Shown: in pieces, positions 41,479-51,735 of the stretch
Numbering within the stretch: the stretch's first letter is position 1
How the letters are laid out: each line of letters opens with the position of its first letter
Assembly: GCA_922989275.2 (NCBI GenBank)
Contig: OV277870.1
Location: 61,033,079 to 61,097,078 of the forward strand
From: Gari tellinella
Taxonomy: Eukaryota > Mollusca > Bivalvia > Cardiida > Psammobiidae
Direction: 5' to 3'
DNA length: 64,000 nt
The notes under the pieces: model-generated
The model's input: only the letters and a program-made list of their open reading frames with translations
Database searches by the model: none
Told to the model about the DNA's origin: nothing
Position numbers and translations under genes: made by a program

Positions 41479-41669
41479 AATCTTATTGCAAACCTTCGAT
41501 TTGTCATCTTAGAAACAACATGTGTCTGTATAGACCTGAAGTAACAATAATGTTTAAACGAGTATCGTCATCCACTGTGCTGGTTTTAACGACACTATCG
41601 ACCTGCCATGAACCATTGATTACTTTAAATCTTTAACACTAAACAGAAATCGTTGAAATGATCTTTGTG

Positions 41670-41735
41670 AACAGTTTGGATACTGATAAGACGTCGACGG
41701 TTATTCGGCGTCTCATCAGGGTCCAAACTGTTTGA
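41670..41735. mobile_element. H2 hairpin, flanks unassigned
   Basis: GAACAGTTTGGATACTGATA...CTCATCAGGGTCCAAACTGTTTG around GACGTCGACGG/TCGGCGTC. Confidence 0.6.
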
Positions 41736-41904
41736 AAATCTAAGTACATATATATAATTATATAATGTGTGTACGGTGTATGTGTATGTTGGCAGAATTT
41801 GATAGTTTATCTACATATAAAAATAGCAGCAGAATATTATCTCGGGCACATGTACATGTACAAGACAAAACCGGGTAGAATGTAACGGATACCAATAGCA
41901 TGTT

Positions 41905-42110
41905 AAGCGCGACCTGGGTAACATTTGCAAACAGTTTGGATCCAGATCAGATGCCGCGTATAGCGGCGTCTAATCTGGAACCAAACTGTTTTCCACTCAA
42001 ATACAACTTTTAGTAAGTTTAAAAAAGTATAAAAAACGATGGGTTGTTTTTTCACCGACGATATATTTGAAGCAGACGATAGTTCAGCATGATAAGGGGT
42101 AAGATGGAAA
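41905..42110 (+). mobile_element. Family F element
   Basis: GCGCGACCTGGGTAACATTT left arm, H2 core GATGCCGCGTATAGCGGCG at 41928-41990, right arm with GAAGCAGACGATAGTTCAGC and GGGGTAAG. Confidence 0.6.
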
Positions 42111-42202
42111 AGTGATGTTAATCAACAATGTGTGACATATATGACTGTACACTCTACTAGACAGAGAGCAACTTGTAATTTAGCATAAGTTCAATGTCAT
42201 GT

Positions 42203-42541
42203 ATATTGTTCCTTCTCTACAAAGACACCCGCTGGGAGCATACAGTCGTCATAGGGAGGAAAATTGGCCTACATTTGCAAACAGCTTGACTCCAGATCAG
42301 ACGCCGCGTAACGCGGCGTCTGATCTGGATTCAAGCTGTTTGTCACTCATCATTCAGTGTTTTCCTGTCAAAATGTCTATTATGTTACTTTGAGTAAAAA
42401 ATCAGACGACAATTTTAAGCAGACGATATTGCAACTTTAAAACGCTTAAGACATAATTGTCCTGTTTAGGGAACTGCGACAAGGGTCGTTGTAAGTAGGG
42501 AGTCGTTGTTGGGAGAGCCGTTGTAGAGAGGGACCATTGTA
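42203..42541 (+). mobile_element. Family D element
   Basis: TATTGTTCCTTCTCTACAAA left, perfect H2 core GACGCCGCGTAACGCGGCG at 42275-42342, right GAGAGGGACCATTGTA. Confidence 0.8.
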
Positions 42542-42578
42542 GTATGCTAAATGGCACATACAGTGGAAACACCGTTAG

Positions 42579-42725
42579 TACACTAGAGAAAACGTTATTC
42601 TTTCCCAATAAACGCGTTTACGCTAAAACTATTATTTCAATTACAAACAGTTTGGAGCCAGATCAGACGCCGGGTAACCCGGCGTCTGATCAGGCTTCAA
42701 ACTGTTTGCCACCAGGATAAAAATG
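42579..42725 (+). mobile_element. Family C left half
   Basis: TACACTAGAGAAAACG left end and intact H2 core; the right arm is cut off at GCCACCAGGATAAAAATG where the next element begins. Confidence 0.8.
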
Positions 42726-42727
42726 TG

Positions 42728-43320
42728 CACCATAACCCCAACCATTGTAAAATACCGTTTCACAACGGTAGAACATAGATTATTTCTTATTCTAACATGA
42801 CACGTGAATTCGTCCCTATAAACAAAGAACAGGTCTATCGTGGTATACCTGAGACGTTATACCACGCTCTTCCCTAACCCGCTCCTCCCGCGGTTATATG
42901 ACATGACGTGACCTCGTGCGTTCATACGTTATGCTTTTTAAATTTCTTTCGTTATTCATATAGCCCGTAAAGACCATATACTTTTAACCAGTAACGTTAC
43001 AGTAATTTTCTCATTCTTCTGTCTTGTTTGGTGTAATGTTTGCTCTATGCCAGATTGTGGATCGGTAAATGTAAATTTGCTTATGGGTGTTAGATTCTTG
43101 TAATGTCGCGGAAAAAGTTATTCGGTCGAAAAACTTCATCCGCTGAGGAAATAAGTATGGAACATTTGATTTCCTTTCTAATGAATTTCTTTAAATCTGG
43201 TCATGTTAGAATCGAAATAATCTATGTTCTTCGGCCTTCGTGGTCAATTCCTGCACACCACAACTCCCAACCGTTGTAAAATACCGTTTCACAACGGTAG
43301 AACATAGATTATTTCTTAAA
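42728..43320. mobile_element. Compound foldback with three copies of one arm
   Basis: CCATTGTAAAATACCGTTTC ACAACGGTAGAACATAGATT at 42741-42785 is repeated directly at 43270-43315. The inner part AACATAGATTATTTC also occurs inverted at 43213-43232. Each direct copy contains its own small hairpin CCGTTGT/ACAACGG. Confidence 0.7.
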
Positions 43321-43429
43321 TTGAACCTTTCACTTTCTCATCGTATAACATTTTTGTTCGATTCCTTCCAAATTTAGAGATATTATTGCCAAGGGTTCTA
43401 TTTACGGATTCTTGTACGTCTAGTTCTAA

Positions 43430-43780
43430 TTTATACAGTCATCAATTTGTATCATAAGAAATGTTTTCTCTATTCTAGTTAATTGTAGCTTAAAGCAGGT
43501 GAAAAGTAAAGCATAAAGCGCCTTTAGGCGGATTCTGCTTAATATTCACTTGCTTTAAGTGATCACCTATCTTCAATACATGTACTAGAAACACGTTATG
43601 TGGTAATGTTTCAAGACGCAATCGGCTTATTTTCTTTCAACCTGCTTTAAGTGCTCACCTATCTTCAATGCTAAAAACAGGCTATGGAGTAACGTCTTAA
43701 GGCGTAACATGCTTATCTACTTTCAACCTGCTTTAATCGCTTACCTATCTTCAATACTAGGAACAGGCGATGGGAAAAGA
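43430..43780 (-). mobile_element. Family A element with right arm triplicated
   Basis: Left arm and a diverged H1 core, then three tandem copies of the right arm, each TTTCAACCTGCTTTAAGTGC CACCTATCTTCAATACTAG-like, spaced about 85-90 bp (43545, 43635, 43720). Confidence 0.75.
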
Positions 43781-44195
43781 GTTTTGCTGGAACATAAATC
43801 CACCTGCATAGAAAGCCTTTGTCTAGCTGGCATGATTTATGACCCAGTCTTTTATTCAATACTCACTCTGGCATAAACCGCAGTGGCAAGAGAAATTAGG
43901 TGATATGTTCTTTCTGGCAGCAAATTGCCAGACTGCAAAAGAAGACATTTGGAAGAAAAATGTTTCCGTTATTGTGTTTTAGCCTGAATGAGAGTCGTCT
44001 GTTTTGAAAGTATCGTGAAGTTTTTAAGTTAGTACATCATTTTATGCTTGGCCGTGTATAAGATTGGGTCGGGATTCGGATCTATGCGGAAAATGCACAC
44101 AGCATTGAAAGACATGTGACCTACTATACCGCTCGATCACCGTGTCATTCTCATATGACAGGCTAACTATCTTTTCATATTTGTTAATATGCGAA
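43781..44195. other. Unique intronic spacer
   Basis: No recognised family. Some AAATTGCCAGACTGC-like short repeats only. Confidence 0.3.
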
Positions 44196-44196
44196 C

Positions 44197-44377
44197 TACA
44201 GTCGACCTTCGATATCTCGAACTCGGTTATATCGAACATACCCGTATTTCAAAGTTTAAACGCGTCTTGAAACACGGGTATGATCACCTAAACCGAGCTT
44301 GAAATAAGGCAAATTCATGTTTCGAAATATCGGATATTTCGAGTTAAGCGAGTTCGAGATATCAAAGTTCGACTGTA
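44197..44377 (+). mobile_element. Family J element, intact
   Basis: TACAGTCGACCTTCGATATC to GATATCAAAGTTCGACTGTA, 181 bp. Subterminal pairs CGAACTCGGTTATATCGAAC and TTCGAGTTAAGCGAGTTCGA. Reference copy of the family. Confidence 0.85.
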
Positions 44378-44594
44378 CTTCGAACGAAGTTTTTTCTTCT
44401 TCTTCTTGAGGGCGTTTTCATATCTATCATATTTTACATATTTTATAATGCCATATGCACGGTAATGCCACAAAATTGCTTTCATTTGAGTAGCTTCTCT
44501 TTTTATTTACAAATACACCATCTGGTGTTCAGTCTCTCTATTAAAGTGTACATAATGATCCTCGTTACCTTCATCCGGAAATTGCTATGCTGAA

Positions 44595-44810
44595 TACAGT
44601 GGAGAATCTGTTATTCTTTCCCGTTTAAACGCAAACGTACGCAAACGCAAAGCACTAAAACGTAGAAAAGTACAACTTTTGGACAATTCTGATAATTCAT
44701 GTTTATCTTGGTGGTAAACAGTTTGGAGCCTTGGTAAACTGTTTGCACTGCAAATAATAGTTTTAGCGTAAACGCGTTTATTGGGAAAGAATAACACATT
44801 CTCCACTGTA
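44595..44810 (-). mobile_element. Family C element with collapsed core
   Basis: TACAGTGGAGAATCTG to CATTCTCCACTGTA. The core is reduced to AAACAGTTTGGAGCCTTGGTAAACTGTTT, so the GATCAGACGCC arms are deleted. Confidence 0.85.
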
Positions 44811-44853
44811 CGTTTGAAAGATAAAATAATTTGACACTGTTGACGGTTTATTG

Positions 44854-44958
44854 CAGGGCTGTTACATCTCCGGATTTTTCCGAAATCTTCGGATTTCTGC
44901 AATTACATGTATTTTTAAAACTTAGGAGGATTTTTATGGACAACTTATGGTAGCCCTG
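44854..44958. mobile_element. Family B element without H1 core
   Basis: CAGGGCTGTTACATCTCCGG to AACTTATGGTAGCCCTG, 105 bp, TTATTG / TTGTTG flanks. Lacks everything that resembles family A, so it may be the ancestral empty form. Confidence 0.8.
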
Positions 44959-45235
44959 TTGTTGTGACATGAAAATCAAGTGAGGGTTATTTGGAATATC
45001 CCTGCCAGTCTTATTGTTGGGACCTATGTCCAAAATACTAACACATTCCTGTCAGAATGTTCTTTACCTTGATCATGGAAAAATCACATTTCTCCATGCC
45101 TTGATAATTATGATCACGTGTTGCTTTCTTATCTGCGCATGCGTCTCTCATCACAATGGTAATAACGTTCGTATGTTTTATTGTTATTATTTACTGAAAT
45201 ACCTGAACCATCCGGTCAGGGAGGGTGTAGTCATT

Positions 45236-45430
45236 TAACTCATTACGCAATATTAACGCATTTTACGCCTTTAATTTATTCATCCACAGAAGAAAATAGT
45301 TCTAACCGTAACGTAGGCCTATACATGCATGAATATGCACTATAAGAAATAATTCCAAAAACAGGCGGATAAAATAGCAGAATGCTCCTCCAGGAACAAT
45401 CTGGTTTACTTTCAACCTGCTTTAAAGGTG
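45236..45430 (-). mobile_element. Family A element, right end cut by family D
   Basis: TTAACTCATTACGCAATATT left, decayed core GAATGCTCCTCCAGGAACAA, ends at CTGCTTTAAAGGTG against the next element. Confidence 0.6.
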
Positions 45431-45431
45431 A

Positions 45432-45777
45432 TATAGTGCTACCGCCATACAACGGCCCTCCAAACAACGATTCCCTCATTGCAACGACCCTTGCCACAAT
45501 TCCCTAAACTAGACAATTATGTCTAACGCTTTTACTGCTGCAATATCGTCTGCTTACAATTGGTGTATGCTTTTTTTCTCAAAGTTACATAATGGACATT
45601 TTGACAGAAAAAATCTTAAAGACGAGTGACAAACAGCTTGAATACAGATCAGACGCCGCGTTACGCGGCGTCTGATCTGGATTCAAGCTGTCTGCAAATG
45701 TAAATCAATTTCCCTTCCTATATCGACTCCCTCCGAACAACGCACACATTTGTTTGTTGTAGAGAGGGAGCGCTGTA
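45432..45777 (-). mobile_element. Family D element
   Basis: TATAGTGCTACCGCCATACA left, H2 core GACGCCGCGTTACGCGGCG at 45632-45696, right GAGGGAGCGCTGTA. Confidence 0.85.
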
Positions 45778-46031
45778 ATACGTCTTCAACAATAAGAACA
45801 TGCTACAGATTATGGGGTGATAGGTTAAATACAAACGGATGCTTAATGCTAGACAAAAGAAATGAAAACATGTACAAGAAATAATGTGTTGTATTACTTT
45901 TGTGAGGCCTTTTAACTTGTCATTAATAAAACTATATATTTTCAAAAGGAGACTTTGGCATTATTGATTTGATCATAAAAGGGTTCATTCTAACTCAATA
46001 TCGTATTTCAATTTGATATAATGTACGTTGT

Positions 46032-46215
46032 ACGTAACGCGGCGTCTGGTCAGGATCAAAACTGTTTGCCACTTGTTTTGAAATTATATCAGTTATACTG
46101 CATTACATCTAACTTTGAAACCATATTGCAGACAACAATATTGAAGCAGACGACAATATGGCGGTGAAGGGGTAAAAACCTCACGACATATTGATCATGA
46201 AAGCGTTAAAAACGC
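46032..46215 (+). mobile_element. Family E element, left part missing, upstream of last exon
   Basis: Core half ACGTAACGCGGCGTCTGGTC, right arm GCAGACAACAATATTGAAGC...GGCGGTGAAGGGGTAA, ending GAAAGCGTTAA 60 bp before the exon acceptor. Confidence 0.65.
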
Positions 46216-46274
46216 AAAAAACATGGCACTAGGGGGGACAATAAGTTAACGTATATTGTTTCTGTGTCTTTCAG

Positions 46275-46507
46275 TACTCTTCAACGTGACAGCTTTAATC
46301 ATATACCCTATCAAGTATTCCGAGGAGGTGGGGCGCAAACAGGGCTCATCGTGGCACTTCGGCTGGGCGTATTTCGTCGGCTGGGCGGCCACCGTCGTGC
46401 TAATCACTAGCGCCCTGCTCATCTGCCTCGACAAGGACGCCGACGAAGTCATGTACCGTGAACGAACGACGTCAGAGGAGGGAATCGAAGAAGAGGTCAT
46501 CATATAA
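46275..46507 (+). CDS. TMEM47-like tetraspan protein, terminal exon
   Basis: Follows a strong acceptor (TTGTTTCTGTGTCTTTCAG) and completes a split Val codon (G + TA). It encodes the end of membrane segment 3, then the motif IIYPIKYSEEV, a short extracellular loop, segment 4 (WAYFVGWAATVVLITSALLI) and a cytoplasmic tail ending EEEVII, with stop TAA at 46505. YPIK-(F/Y)-xE followed by W-x-(F/Y)-xW-x-Y...GWxAT closely recalls vertebrate TMEM47 (from memory), and the joined 180 residues plus a short missing N terminus fit that protein's length of about 180. The last residues (V-I-I) could bind a PDZ domain, as claudin tails do; that is inference. The exon is visibly more GC-rich than its surroundings. 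Intron 2 is 15.5 kb and packed with transposons. Confidence 0.88.
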
Positions 46508-46866
46508 ATTAAGCCTTGCTATAGATAGGATTTTTATATAATAATTTCAGTTTTGCTGGAGCAAATAATGAAGGTTTGAATTTGTATAAATTATTTTCTA
46601 GCTAAAAGCACACTGAAACGGCCCGGTTTTCAGTAAATCCATTGGAACTGGTTTCTTTCTTGATACGTTTAAATGTGGAATACAATTTTTTTAAGTAAGG
46701 GAAGTGAGTATATTTTCATATATTAATCAATCTTGCGTATTGTCATGATAGGCTAAAAACAATAGGAGTTTACAATTTATTTCTAATGGCGGTAGAAGCA
46801 GGGAAGATTGTTTAGCTATTAATATATTTCGAATGGATCTAGGAAGTTCTGACAATAAAGTGAGCT
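46508..46866 (+). other. 3' untranslated region of the tetraspan gene
   Basis: About 350 bp of repeat-free AT-rich sequence between the stop codon and the polyadenylation signal. Confidence 0.6.
46854..46859 (+). terminator. Polyadenylation signal AATAAA
   Basis: GACAATAAAGTGAGC is the first canonical hexamer after the stop codon. A family A element begins 8 bases further on, so the cleavage site probably lies in or beside it. Confidence 0.6.
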
Positions 46867-47357
46867 TTAACACATTACCCCATATGTATACGCCTTTTTA
46901 CGCCTTTTATTTATTCCTCCAGTAAAGAACTTTATTTAGTCAGGAATATAATTTATACAGTAAGAAATATTTTCTATATCCTAGTAGATAGTAACTTAAA
47001 GCAGGCTGGAAGTAAAGCAGAATGTGCCTTAAACCTTTACCTTATAGAAGCGCCTTTTAGCGCATTCCCTTTAATCCGAAGAAAATACTTCCAATCTATA
47101 CAGTCATAAATATGTATCAGAAGGAATATTTTCTTAATTCTAGTAGATGGTAGTTTAAAGCAGGCTGAAAGTACTTTAGCAGAATGCGCCTTAGGGCGCA
47201 TTCTGCTTTTCTTTCAACCTGCTTTAAGTAGTCACCTATTTTCCAAACTAGAAACAGGCTATAGGGTAAAAGGTTAAGGCCCATTCTGCTTCTTCAATCT
47301 GCTTTCAGTGCTCACTTGTCTTCAAAACTAGAAATAGGCTATGGGGTAATGGGTTAA
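46867..47357 (-). mobile_element. Family A element carrying another family A in its hairpin apex
   Basis: Outer ends TTAACACATTACCCC and GGGGTAATGGGTTAA. The H1 left arm stops at GAATGTGCC-TTAA and the right arm resumes TTAAGGCCCATTCTGC after the inner copy. Confidence 0.85.
47029..47277 (-). mobile_element. Inner family A element at the apex TTAA
   Basis: TTAAACCTTTACCTTATAG to GGGTAAAAGGTTAA, 249 bp, own H1 core GCGCCTTAGGGCGC. Confidence 0.85.
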
Positions 47358-47431
47358 AAGAGTCTCGGCATTGATACTACATGTAACAACAACAGGTTGA
47401 AATGGTTAATGTTTAAGACAGGTTGTAGTGC

Positions 47432-47498
47432 AGTGCAGGGCGGCACTGGAACAGAATGATCCTATTAGAGCTTTCTGTAGTACTTTTTCCTGTATTAA
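47432..47498. mobile_element. Family K palindrome interrupted by family A
   Basis: GTGCAGGGCGGCACTGGAAC AGAATGATCC and TTAGAGCTTTCTGTAGTAC...TCCTGTATTAA form an imperfect family K palindrome whose final TTAA received the next element. Confidence 0.5.
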
Positions 47499-47746
47499 CC
47501 CATTACCCCATAGCCTGATTCTAGTTTTGAAAATAGTTGACCACGTAAAGCAGGTGAAAAGTAAAGCAGAATGCGCCTTAAGGCATATTCTTCTTTACTT
47601 TCAGCATGCTTTAAGCTAACATCTCCTAGAATATAGAAAAAAGTTTTGATCATACATATTCTTAACTGTATAAATTTGGACTATTTTTCTCAATGGAGGA
47701 ATAAATTGAAGGCGTAAAAAGACGTATTTATGGGGTAATTGGTTAA
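47495..47746 (+). mobile_element. Family A element inserted at the end of family K
   Basis: TTAACCCATTACCCCATAGC to GGGGTAATTGGTTAA, 252 bp. After it the sequence continues AAGCTAC, as family K does at 8989. Confidence 0.85.
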
Positions 47747-47811
47747 GCTACATACGCCTTTCTCTGAAGATACGCATTATAAAGTCGCTAAAGAGACTAC
47801 ATGTATATGGT

Positions 47812-48067
47812 GTTACTGTTGAGAAGACGTTATTCTTTCCCGTTTAAACACAAACAAACGCAAATGCAATGCAATCAAATTAAAAATGATTTCTTTAAAA
47901 TGCTTGTGGTTCGTTTTATTCTGGGTTGCAAACATTTAACAGCCTGATCAGACGCCGGGTAACCCGGCGTCTGATCTGGCTCCAAACTATTTGCAATAGA
48001 AGTAAATAATCTAATTGTTTTATTTAACTGTGTTTATTTGGGAAAGAATGACGTCTTCTCCACTGTG
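47812..48067 (-). mobile_element. Family C element
   Basis: TACTGTTGAGAAGACG left, core AACAGCCTGATCAGACGCCGGGTAACCCGG with a decayed left stem, right CTTCTCCACTGTG. Confidence 0.75.
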
Positions 48068-48302
48068 GTCAATATTTGACTTCTGTTCGACCTAACATTG
48101 TCTTAACATAACATTGTCTCAAACCCTCCATACATGCCAAAACTTCCGCCACTTAAATCTACTGAATAATTAATAATGCATAAATTATGCTCGCCCTACA
48201 AACTAGTGCGGACGTCTCGGCGTTGAAAAAGTGTACATTGAGTGAAACGGCAAAGTGCCTTAAATTGTGTTTACCCATTCAATGTATCACTCTAAGTGAA
48301 AT

Positions 48303-48400
48303 GCAATTGCGAACAGTTTTTGATCCTGATCAGATCCCCGAGACATTCGGCATCTGACCAGGGTCGAAACTGTTTGATACTAATCCCAACAGAATTTTAG
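48303..48400. mobile_element. H2 hairpin remnant
   Basis: GCGAACAGTTTTTGATCCTG ... CCAGGGTCGAAACTGTTTGA; apex GATCCCCGAGACATTCGGC. Confidence 0.5.
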
Positions 48401-48530
48401 CCAATTTACCTACAATTTAAGAAATACTTTCATTCCTCTCTTAGAAAACAGTTTAAAAGTAAGATGAGGTACTTACATACCGAATTTCAAATTGATCAAA
48501 TGAAGCTACATGTAACCAGAGATATAAACG

Positions 48531-48686
48531 GAATATCACCACAGTGTGTGATCCGGGATCTTGTATCAGTTCGAGTTGGCTGTGTATTCCAGATCACACG
48601 AGAGGCGAAGCCTCGAGTGTGATCTGGAATACACAGCCAACGAGATCACAAGAGCCCGGATCACACACTGTGGTGATGTTCCTTTT
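48531..48686. mobile_element. Foldback of 156 bp with CACCACAGTGTGTGATCC arms
   Basis: GGAATATCACCACAGTGTGT GATCCGGG pairs with its complement at the right end. An inner stem, GGCTGTGTATTCCAGATCAC against GTGATCTGGAATACACAGCC, is perfect. Two nested stems are separated by ATCTTGTATCAGTTCGAGT. No other copy here. Confidence 0.8.
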
Positions 48687-49854
48687 ATTATATACCTTAT
48701 TTCAATTTATTTATTTTCTATAAAATTTCATTTAAAGTAGCTTAAAATCGGGACTATATCTGCGATGCGCTATATATTCAACCGAATAACCATATGCATA
48801 TGTTAAACCGCTGTTGCGTATTAATACATAATGACTTTTTTTGTAGAAGTCCGCCATTTTTTTATCGGCTCGATTGAGCAGTGTTTTTTCTCAAATAACC
48901 TTCATTTAAGCGTATTAGAGTATGACTTGAACTGTTTTAAGCTTAATTCTATTTGGAAGTTCCCGTAATTACTTTTCATTCCTTCCATTTTCTCTTTTGT
49001 TTGACAGCAGACGGAGAAAACGTAAGCAAGTTGAAGGTCTTCTTGTTATTAAAAATAGCATCAAAATGGGGAATTCCGAAACGTCACGCGCACCTGTTCT
49101 TTATATACATCGATTGTGTATAACTTGTGTAGCATAAAAGTAGTCCAGCAATACCGTGTAGCATATATGCCATCTGATACGGATCATCTGATACGGAAAA
49201 AGATTGTGGGGCTTGTATTTGCCTGTTTTGTAGATAGGTATGTAATAAAACAAAATTCTACGAACTTTTCGAACAACCCTCGTAAAAGTAGATAGCAATC
49301 GTTTAAAGCAAATGGCGTCATGGCAGTGAATAAATGGCAGTCAAATATGACGTCGTGGAAGTGAAGGAATTAAAAGTGTGACTTGTACGAAAGTCAAGTC
49401 TGTGTTAAACGTCCATTTGGTTAATCATCTACGCGATCACCTGGTATCCTTTTACACGTTTCCCACGTGTTTCGCTGTCACATCTCTTGAAAATGTATTG
49501 TTTCGAATAATCGTTTAACACGCAGGTTTTCATCTAGTTTTTATATTGTCAGACTGTTTAAAGTCTATTTGATTTTACCCCCATTAATTAGTCTTTACAA
49601 TTTACCTCACTTCATCGATTAACGTCCAATTCTTTAAATGTTTGTACATACTTATTTACGTACTATTAATGTACAGTTTTGTAATTTATGCGTTCATATT
49701 GCCATCCATATTCCTTTTAATTGCCCAGTTTTCGGGCATTGTTCGCCATATCTGTACAGTTGTATGAATTTATACCTTTCAACCTCGATAAAACGACAAC
49801 TTTAAAAAAAAAAAAATCAGTTTTCGATAAATAAGACGAATTGGCTGCTTAAAG
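48687..49854. other. Largest repeat-poor stretch after the gene
   Basis: AT-rich with no confirmed exon. A short family E tail (GTCGTGGAAGTGAAGGAATTAA) lies at 49351-49372, and an A run at 49804-49817. Confidence 0.35.
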
Positions 49855-50052
49855 TACAGTCGAACTTCGATATCCCGAACTCGGTTAAATCGAACATACC
49901 CGTATTTTAAAGTTAAAACGTGGCTTAACCACGTTTTAACTTTAAATTTCGGGTATGCTCGACTTAACCGAGCATGAAATAATGCAGTTTATGTGTCAAA
50001 CTATCGGATAGTTCGAGTTAAACGAGTTAGAGATATCGAAGTTCGACTGTGT
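49855..50052 (+). mobile_element. Family J element, intact
   Basis: TACAGTCGAACTTCGATATC to GATATCGAAGTTCGACTGTG. Core hairpin AAAGTTAAAACGTGGCTTAA / CCACGTTTTAACTTTAAA with TTAA at the apex. Confidence 0.85.
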
Positions 50053-50121
50053 ATGTTCGTATTATGTCAAAATGTAAATATTGTATTAACCTTTCCATCG
50101 CAAATTTCCATCATCAGATTA

Positions 50122-50290
50122 ACCCCTTCACCACCATTATATTGTCTGTTGTTAAAATGTTGCCAAAGTAGGAATTAACTCTTTCAACAACATGGACCTG
50201 TTTAAAAATATGCTAATTACATTTGCAAACAGTGAATACCCATACCAGAGGGTCCTCTGATCAGGGTATACACTGTTTGCTAATTTAGAG
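50122..50290. mobile_element. Family E left arm followed by a G-type hairpin
   Basis: TTAACCCCTTCACCACC at 50119-50136, TTAACTCTTTCAACAACATG at 50176, then hairpin GCAAACAGTGAATACCCATA ... GATCAGGGTATACACTGTTTGC with an AGAGGGTCCTCT apex. Confidence 0.6.
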
Positions 50291-50638
50291 CAATGGTTTG
50301 ATGTTTTGGTAACTACATTGATCCACGAAGACACATAATAAGAGTTTACTAAAGTGCTGAAAGAGTTTATAACAAGTGCCTTGCCTTGAACAGATATACG
50401 AGCATTTTTCACAAGACAAGCAGAAGAATATTTCACTTTATGCAACATGTTTGAGAAAAAAGTACCGTGTAATATCATTAAATATTCCATACACATCCAT
50501 TATCTAAAAAGGAACCCATGAATAAGTTATGACTGCACAGTGTACGAGTGGTATATTGCATTTTATAAACAGGTTTACTTTGCCCGCATGATGTCAGAGC
50601 TAGGCCACATTTGGCGGTGAATTAGGCAGTGCATGCTA

Positions 50639-50826
50639 TATAGTGGAATAGACGTTATAATTTGCCATTTAAACGAACCTTAACGCAAACGTATGACAAT
50701 GAAATTCTATTTGGAAATATTGATGATATGGCAAACAGTTTGGAGCCAGATCAGGCGTCTGCTCTGGTCTCAAACTGTTTGCAATGTTGTTAGCATGAAG
50801 ACAATAGTAACGTATTTTCCATTGCA
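50639..50826 (-). mobile_element. Family C element, old
   Basis: TATAGTGGAATAGACG left, short H2 core GGAGCCAGATCAGGCGTCTGCTCTGGTCTC, right TTTTCCATTGCA. Confidence 0.65.
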
Positions 50827-51076
50827 TTAACCCTTTGAACCCTAGTCCCGCATATAGGCGTCCTTTTCAAACAGTATACATGTGAAAAGTGCACTTGTCC
50901 TATGCAAACAGTGAATACCCAGATCAGAGGGCTCCTTATGGAGCCCTCTGATCTTGGTCTTCACTGTTTGTCATAATGCAAAACATTGACAGAAACAACC
51001 CTAAAAAGGCAGAAATGGACTAGACTAAAATCGAAACTGGGATTGTCCATTTGAAGTTTTAGGGAGGAAAGAGTTA
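50827..51076 (+). mobile_element. Family G element, intact, TTAA on both sides
   Basis: TTAACCCTTTGAACCCTAG to GGGAGGAAAGAGTTAA, 250 bp. Perfect H3 apex AGAGGGCTCCTTATGGAGCCCTCT at 50935-50958. Reference copy showing a single unexpanded left-arm unit. Confidence 0.85.
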
Positions 51077-51735
51077 ACGCTAATTGTTTTTGTTTCTTTC
51101 GAATTGAATGTAACAGTTATACTATAATATATCATAGATAAAACTGTATTACTTCAAACAGGCTTGACATAGTTAGGACAAACATGATGTTAAAGTCCCT
51201 ATAGCAGGTTTTCGCATTATTTTCGTCTTGTATAAAGCAGATACCAATATTTAAGACTGAATGCCTCGCAAATCATACATTTGTATTTGAATTCAGCTAC
51301 TGAAAATCGGTTGGGTCCATGCAGCACAGAATATGTGTCGTTATTCAATCAGTGGTATTTACTCTTAAAGATCAGATGTGCAAGTTCTTTTTAAACAAAA
51401 TGATATAATAGCAAACGAAAATTTATATTCTTCATTCAACAATCCAATAGTTATACGTCTAATTACGTCAGACCTTCAACGCATTGATATATCATTAATT
51501 CATTCCTTCATTCTTGCAGCCCCTTGTTAGACCCGCATGTAAGACAACATCATCACCAGAGGTAATAGAACCATATTGGTTGTTGTCTAGCACCTTACAT
51601 TCTATAAACATGATGTCTCACATAGCTTTATCAGTATCACTTCCATTGTAACGCTTTGTCTTACTATTCAGTATAACTGGAGCATTTAGCAAACATATAC
51701 AGTCTTATATAATAAATAATAAATATAATGAAGAT
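51077..51735. other. Unique spacer
   Basis: No exon or family recognised. Confidence 0.3.

Noticed and set aside
46246..46503. 85-codon minus-strand frame opposite the tetraspan terminal exon
   Set aside because: Shadow of the real exon; no splice support and no recognisable motif.
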